From Brienomyrus brachyistius (lineage: Eukaryota; Chordata; Actinopteri; Osteoglossiformes; Mormyridae), in assembly GCF_023856365.1 (NCBI RefSeq), contig NC_064540.1:26714474-26778473 (forward strand): 64,000 bases of DNA, in the 5' to 3' direction. The position numbers and the translations under genes were made by a program. The notes beneath the pieces were generated by a model, which made no database searches, was not told where the DNA came from, and saw only the letters and a program-made list of their open reading frames with translations. Shown in pieces: positions 59,201 to 64,000 of the stretch (the stretch's first letter is position 1; each line of letters opens with the position of its first letter).

Positions 59201-59649
59201 AGTATTTGAATATTAGATTGCACAGATCGATCCTTGGACAATAAACCTACCCCATTCCCTGGTTAACACATACACAAACTGGTGATATAGTGGCCTTCTA
59301 TGTTGCTTTTAATGTTCAACGCCTCCCCTCTCTTTAACATGGTCTGTATAATGCCATTTGATATCTGCCATGGTCTGTAAGCAGTCTTATCATCCTTCGT
59401 GTACTAATGTGAAGTCTTTACCTCACTTACATGCCTTGACAAGGATTTAACGGTTAGCTATTGTGAGGATGACATGGCAGCACACACAAAGGCATAGCAA
59501 TGCAGGATACAGGTCATATTCATGGGAATATGAATGAAAATTTCAACCCAAACTTAGATTTTACCTGGGTAAGCTGTGTAAACCATCTTAAACTGCATTG
59601 GATGAAAGTTTCTGCGAAATAAAAAAGTACAATAATCAGACACACGAGG
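56265..59649. other. Spacer between hAT element and SNPH 3' end
   Basis: AT-rich, with no gene recognised. It includes degenerate GGGTTAG-like clusters (about 56445-56520 and 57590-57690) and a diverged ACTAGTAA minisatellite (57160-57545). Confidence 0.5.
57160..57545. repeat. Diverged minisatellite built on TTTTTACTAGTAAGAA
   Basis: The word TTACTAGTAAGAA or its variants, each followed by a short ATTGTAGAG-TCTATAATTC-like spacer, recurs about seven times with irregular spacing of roughly 50-65 bp. The core is itself palindromic (TTACTAGTAA). Confidence 0.7.
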
Positions 59650-60844
59650 CAGAGAAACAGCATTTGAAATGCTTTATTTATTCATTCATTCAGATATTTA
59701 CATCCTTGCTGCCATCTTTTTGCCATGCAGAAACAGTTTTTGGATGACAAAGCACACAGTACGAAGACGTCAGCTTGGAATACCTGCGTGAAGCAGCAGA
59801 GGAGGCCTAACCTCGGCACATATTCAAACGAGTGCCGTCACTCACAGGAGGGTGGCATGTACAGGATTTCAGCCTGCTGGTATTTACACCCATTTATTAC
59901 ATCTCATTGTATTTCCGTATTTGCATTACATTCAATATTTTACATAGCCAGTTTTCACGCACAGAGGATAAAAATGGTTCCTCTTTGGAGGTTTTGCAAT
60001 GTTACAACTTCACCTTAAGCAGAACTACGATATAGTGCAATCAAAGAATAGCATTAACATTTTTACATTGCAGTGTATTATACAATATTTGGTCTTTTCA
60101 ACTCTGTTGCAGTTTGGTTTTTTATACAGATGAAAAAAATATTTTGGTCAATAACATTCAGGATATTTATACATCAGGGCCAATAACAAACGTCTGCGAC
60201 CAGCCACAGAAACACATTATCGAACCAAACTGCTAGACAAAAGCAAAAATAAACAGCCAGAAATTTTACTACTATTGTCATCCACATTATTAGGTGTGTT
60301 TCCTTTATTCTAATCAATATGATGAAAAAATACACAAAATATGTCATTAATAGGCACTGAAAAGCAACACTTTGTTATTTTAGACAATGCCCTTAAACAC
60401 CACAAATGGCAATTTGTGACACGCCGTGGCGCTTGTGCTAAAAGGTTGTGTTGAACCGTGCAGTGAAGCGCTGCTGGGTGACAGAGATGAATCCGTTATC
60501 ATCATCAATTATGCAATTGCAGCTACAGACTGCACTGTGCCTTTTGTTTGCAGGACAGCTATTCCGAGTCTAGGGACATGGGTTTCCAGTGCGCTGATTA
60601 CATAATTATCATTGAACTGGAAATGAGGGATGGCTAAAAACTACCAGTCATGGTGAGATGAGAAAATGTTTAATGGGTCAAGAGTTCATGGGGCAGCTTC
60701 AGATAAATTCAAATAAAGCCTAAAAATATACCTCACATATAGGTTATACCAAAAACAATTTTTTGTTTAATGTCTTGTTTTAAATCTTTTTACTCTTATG
60801 AGGCACAAATTTGCACAGAAAACTGTAAGGGGGCTGCTTTCCCT
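59650..60844 (-). other. snph: SNPH 3' UTR
   Basis: Downstream of the SNPH stop on the minus strand, AT-rich and without coding frames. AATAAA hexamers at about 59678-59673 fit a polyadenylation signal about 1.17 kb after the stop. Confidence 0.5.
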
Positions 60845-61847
60845 TTAAATCTGTGTTACTCTGCCCCGAGCTCCGCCCCCAGCCCCCCCTACCCGGCGCA
60901 GCGAGTGCATGGCCAGGGCGCAGCAGCCACGCAGCAGCGAGCCAATGTTGCAGACGGGATGTCCCACCCTGCGGGGGCCGCGGCACAGCCAAGCCACAGC
61001 TGGCACTATGGGAATGCCCACCGCCAACAGGTCCACCAAGAAGTGCCGTCCCCAGTAGCTATTCGGGGTATGTCTTGCCGCCCCCATGGCTTCCTCCTCC
61101 TCTGATTCTTCGTCCTCCACTACCTTCACAGTTGTGACCTCCTGTGGATGTGGCTCACTTTCGGGCTGCTGCGTTTCGAGCTGCAGCTTGATGACGTTCT
61201 CAGGGGACGGAAGTTGCATGGTGCAGGAGATGGCGGCAGGTGCTGGCGAGCTGGTGATGTCAGCCATGTGGTCGCTCTCACTAACGGGGCTGGGGCTCTG
61301 CAGCATGGTATCAGTCTGCACGGCCTGCTCACACAGCGGGATCGGAGGCAGCGGCTGCAGAGGCGACTCGGGGTCTGCCTCAGCCAGGAGGGTTTCCAAG
61401 TCCGCCCGGCTGCCCCCGCCCACGAAGCCGCTATCCAGGGTCTCCTCGCCCGACAGGCCGTCTCGGTCTGGTAGTGCCTCACAGCTCAGCTTGGTGTAGG
61501 TGGAGCTGCGGGTGAGTGAGCGGGCCGGTGAGCTGCCGTGGGAACGCACCTCCTGGCACATCTCCATGCCCAGCAGCAGTGACTCCAGCTTGCGGTTCTG
61601 GGTACTGATGTCTCGGAAGCCGCGGTGCACAGCTGTTCCCGTGCCCTCCCCCATGGCCACACCCTCGTCTGTGCCTGCCGGCACGCCCAGCTGGGAGCGC
61701 ACTGCCTCCACAACCCGCTGCAGCTGCTGGATCTCCCTGCGTGCCTCCTTCAGCGCCAGCTGCACCTCCACGCGGTGGCACTCCTCCTCCACCCAGTCCT
61801 CCTGCATCCGCCACAACTGCATCCGGAGCTCATCCACCTCGGCATCT
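60845..61847 (-). CDS. snph: SNPH (syntaphilin), last coding exon
   Basis: The exon starts after the acceptor TCCCTGACAG (phase 2 from the previous exon) and encodes 333 residues to a TAA stop. Syntaphilin docks axonal mitochondria to microtubules; its C-terminal membrane segment anchors it in the mitochondrial outer membrane. Seen here: a coiled coil at the start (ELRMQLWRMQEDWVEEECHR, LALKEARREIQQLQRVV), the family signature SPARSLTRSSTYTKLS, an acidic disordered middle (EDEESEEEEA), then YWGRHFLVDLLAVGIPIVPA then VAWLCRG (membrane segment, about 61040-60980) and CNIGSLLRGCCALAMHSLRR. SYBU has a similar tail, but FKBP1A and NSFL1C as neighbours point to SNPH. The upstream exons are not visible within the window, so the gene is partial. 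Confidence 0.9.
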
Positions 61848-62500
61848 CTGTCAGGGAGAGACAACAGGGGGGTGCAGTGGTTTAGGGGTCAGACAAGACC
61901 GAAAGGTTACGATTCCAAATGCCAGGAAACACCTGCAAAGAGACATTCAGAAAGAAATTTCAGAGTAAAACATTCAGCTGTTGGACAAGATTCAGATAAA
62001 TCCAATATACACAGTTATTATCAGTAATGTGCTCATGCAGTTAGCTAATCATCATCACTCGTTAATTTAATGGTAATTTATGGTGCCTGCAGTAGCCTTG
62101 GTTAGACTAAGCTGTGGGCAGCAGATGATGGCATGCATAATTTACAGCCAAATCTCTGTTTAAATAATTCAGCATTTTCTGGTTAGGAATGTCAAAAAGA
62201 ATTCCACTTTTCATACAAAATTGCTTTAGGAGTGCATTTACATTTTCTTTAAGCCAGTTGCCATAATGAATATTATGAATTGAAAGTTATGAAATCTGAA
62301 TTATCGTTAAACAGGACTGTAACCATGGCAATATAACCATGGAAACATAATTATGCTTTGGATGAGTGGGAGAGCTCTGCCTTAGCTGAATACTATGAAA
62401 ATGGTAGATAAATGAATCCATCCATCCTTTCTTCAAGATCGCTTATTCAACAAGGGGTGACAGTGAGCTTGGAGCTGATCCCAGGAAGCACGAGTCAGGA
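61848..62500 (-). other. snph: SNPH intron sequence (proximal)
   Basis: AT-rich non-coding sequence upstream of the last SNPH exon. It ends in a SINE tail fragment at about 62413-62470. No exon was found. Confidence 0.55.
62413..62470 (-). mobile_element. SINE tail fragment
   Basis: ATCCATCCATCCTTTCTTCA then GATCGCTTATTCAACAAGGG resembles the 3' tail of the SINE family in minus orientation. The remainder is missing or replaced by the GC-rich block. Confidence 0.5.
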
Positions 62501-62986
62501 AAATATGCCTGGCTGGGATGCCATTGTCACGCCCAGCTCGTACGATCCTCGTGTGTGGACCTTGCAGAGGAGGTGCGCGAGAACCTCCGTCGGGTAGCCG
62601 AGCTCCGGACAGAGCGCTACGTTGCTCCCAGCAAGCCGGGGCCCATTCTTCCGCCGTCCGTCTTTGCGGACGTAGCGCCGCCTCCCGCCACCGCCGTGCG
62701 CCGGAGGAGGAGAAGGAGAGGATTGGCGATGGCCCCGACGATCGCCCTGGGGGCGTGCACCCTCGTCCCGGCGTCTCTCCTTGAAGAGGATGGGGAGGGC
62801 TTCCCGATCACCCCGTAGGCCCCCAGCTCTGCTAAGCTGCCTCCCCGGGCAGCTTCTCCAATCCGGAGAACATGCCGGGCCACTGAACAGCCTGAGCAGC
62901 CGCTTCCGCTGCCACCTGCGCAGCCAGTGCAGCCGCCCCTGCTAGCGGATCCGCCGCCCGAGCAGCCGCCCCTGCCAGCAGATCCA

Positions 62987-63490
62987 GCGCCCACGCCCGA
63001 GGCGCTCCCTCTGCCTGCAGCTCCCGCGCCCACGCCCGAGGCGCTCCCTCTGCATGCAGCTCCCGCGCCCACGCCCGAGGCGCTCCCTCTGCCTGCAGCT
63101 CCCGCGCCCACGCCCGAGGCGCTCCCACTGCCTGCAGCTCCCGCGCCCACGCCCGAGGCGCTCCCTCTGCCTGCAGCTCCCGCGCCCACGCCCGAGGCGC
63201 TCCCTCTGCCTGCAGCTCCCGCGCCCACGCCCGAGGCGCTCCCACTGCCTGCAGCTCCCGCGCCCACGCCCGAGGCGCTCCCACTGCCTGCAGCTCCCGC
63301 GCCCACGCCCGAGGCGCTCCCTCTGCCTGCAGCTCCCGCGCCCACGCCCGAGGCGCTCCCTCTGCCTGCAGCTCCCGCGCCCACGCCCGAGGCGCTCCCT
63401 CTGCCTGCAGCTCCCGCGCCCACGCCCGAGGCGCTCCCACTGCCTGCAGCTCCCGCGCCCACGCCCGAGGCACTCCCTCCGCCTCAAGTG
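62987..63490 (+). repeat. 39-bp minisatellite, 13 units
   Basis: The unit GCGCCCACGCCCGAGGCGCT then CCCTCTGCCTGCAGCTCCC recurs at exact 39-bp spacing from 62987; the last unit (from 63455) is degenerate. Units differ mainly at one site (CCCTCTG or CCCACTG), plus one CAT for CCT in unit 2. As 39 is a multiple of three, frames stay open on both strands, so minus-strand Gly/Ala frames here are artefacts. Confidence 0.97.
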
Positions 63491-63720
63491 ACTGTGCCCC
63501 CTGGGGCTCTTCTTCCTGGCCCCACTCCTGTCCCTGACCCAGCTCCGGTCCTTCCAGCCCCAGTCCCTGAGGAGGTCCCAGAGAGTCCGACCACCACTCC
63601 TCCCTCCGTTGAGGTAGAGGAACTTGAGTGGGACCCCTCGGGGACCTCCCTGCTGTCTCCTCCGTCCTCACCCCGGCGAGCTCGACCCCGGCCAAGGGTC
63701 ATAATGTCAGTGTCCAAGAA

Positions 63721-63800
63721 GGGGAGAGGACACAGACGCAGGGGAGAGGACACAGACGCAGGGGAGAGGACACAGACGCAGGGGAGAGGACACAGACGCA
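63721..63800 (+). repeat. 20-bp perfect tandem repeat, 4 copies
   Basis: GGGGAGAGGACACAGACGCA is repeated four times without a mismatch. The unit is not a multiple of three, so the peptide cycles through three frames (GRGHRRR, GEDTDA, GERTQTQ) while the frame stays open. Confidence 0.98.
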
Positions 63801-64000
63801 GGGCTGGGGACCCTCCCACCCTGCCCCCTGGCTCGCCCTCCCTCACCTGCACTGGGGCTCGGTCGGCGCCTGCGGGCTCCCTGACTGCGGCTCCTCGGTC
63901 GCCTGCTGGTCCCCCCACTCCAGCTCGTCGGAGGATATCGCCGCCTGCTGCGGCTCCCCCCCTCTCCTTGCCCTCGCCAGGGTCCCCTCCAGCTCCCTTG

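Larger units (their letters stand above)
62525..64000 (+). other. GC-rich block with a long proline-rich plus-strand frame, open to the window edge
   Basis: In one plus-strand frame it reads openly from about 62504 to a TAG at 62816-62818, then openly again for 394 codons to base 64000. The first part has ELRTERYVAPSKPGPILPP and an arginine cluster (RRRRRRR) and ends EEDGEGFPITP. The second part is Pro/Ala/Glu-rich with thirteen copies of a 13-residue unit (APTPEALPLPAAP), then acidic VEVEELEWDPSG and basic RRARPRPR stretches. Codon-third-position changes between repeat units (CCT/CCA) are silent in this frame. I do not recognise the protein. The block begins TGTCACGCCC, which resembles the TG start of an LTR, so a decayed or non-autonomous retroelement is possible. 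It lies antisense and upstream of the SNPH exon. Confidence 0.45.

Noticed and set aside
60845..61847. SYBU (syntabulin) instead of SNPH
   Set aside because: The two share the C-terminal membrane region, but synteny with FKBP1A and NSFL1C and the SPARSLTRSSTYTKLS region favour SNPH.
62987..63490. CRISPR-like regular array
   Set aside because: The repeats are directly adjacent without unique spacers, and the window is a vertebrate genome. It is a minisatellite.
62617..63695. Long minus-strand Gly/Ala/Ser-rich and other frames over the 39-bp repeat
   Set aside because: A 39-bp unit without stops keeps all six frames open. Silent variation between units fits the plus-strand proline frame instead.

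Overview
This is a vertebrate nuclear DNA window, most likely from a ray-finned fish, probably a teleost. The genes are intron-containing, the CDS exons match human proteins residue by residue, and the spacers hold repeats typical of fish genomes: tRNA-headed SINEs ending in (ATCC)n, hAT and Tc1-like relics, and long tetra- and trinucleotide microsatellites. I cannot name the species.

Layout: (1) about 0.2-9.8 kb, minus strand: ADNP, a zinc-finger/homeodomain chromatin factor, with 3 coding exons (1057 aa), a 3' UTR and a CpG-rich upstream region. (2) 13.2-19.5 kb, minus strand: a complete 9-exon DEPTOR-type mTOR inhibitor (401 aa). (3) 22-27.6 kb, plus strand: FAM110A, with a single-exon CDS of 373 aa. 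(4) 30.65-38.65 kb, plus strand: NSFL1C (p47, the p97/VCP cofactor), 9 exons, 365 aa. (5) 49.3-53.4 kb, plus strand: FKBP1A (FKBP12), 4 exons, 108 aa. (6) 59.65-61.85 kb, minus strand: the last coding exon and 3' UTR of SNPH (syntaphilin). (7) 62.5-64.0 kb: a GC-rich block with thirteen 39-bp repeats inside a long plus-strand proline-rich reading frame that runs off the window. It is probably a mobile or low-complexity insertion upstream of the SNPH exon.

The genes do not form an operon. They are a synteny block: FAM110A, NSFL1C, FKBP1A and SNPH are neighbours on human 20p13, and ADNP is on 20q13. DEPTOR does not fit this block, because human DEPTOR lies on 8q24 near SYBU (the SNPH paralogue), and FAM110B is also on 8q. 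The DEPTOR here may therefore be a whole-genome-duplication paralogue that mammals do not keep at the 20p position. Consistent with that, its beta-TrCP degron serines are replaced. ADNP here also carries changes in two named functional peptides, the NAP octapeptide and the PxVxL HP1-binding motif.

The spacers and introns are mostly unique AT-rich sequence with relic transposons. Several are dated or delimited by target-site duplications or nesting. I found no CRISPR array, rRNA, bona fide tRNA gene or intact transposase.
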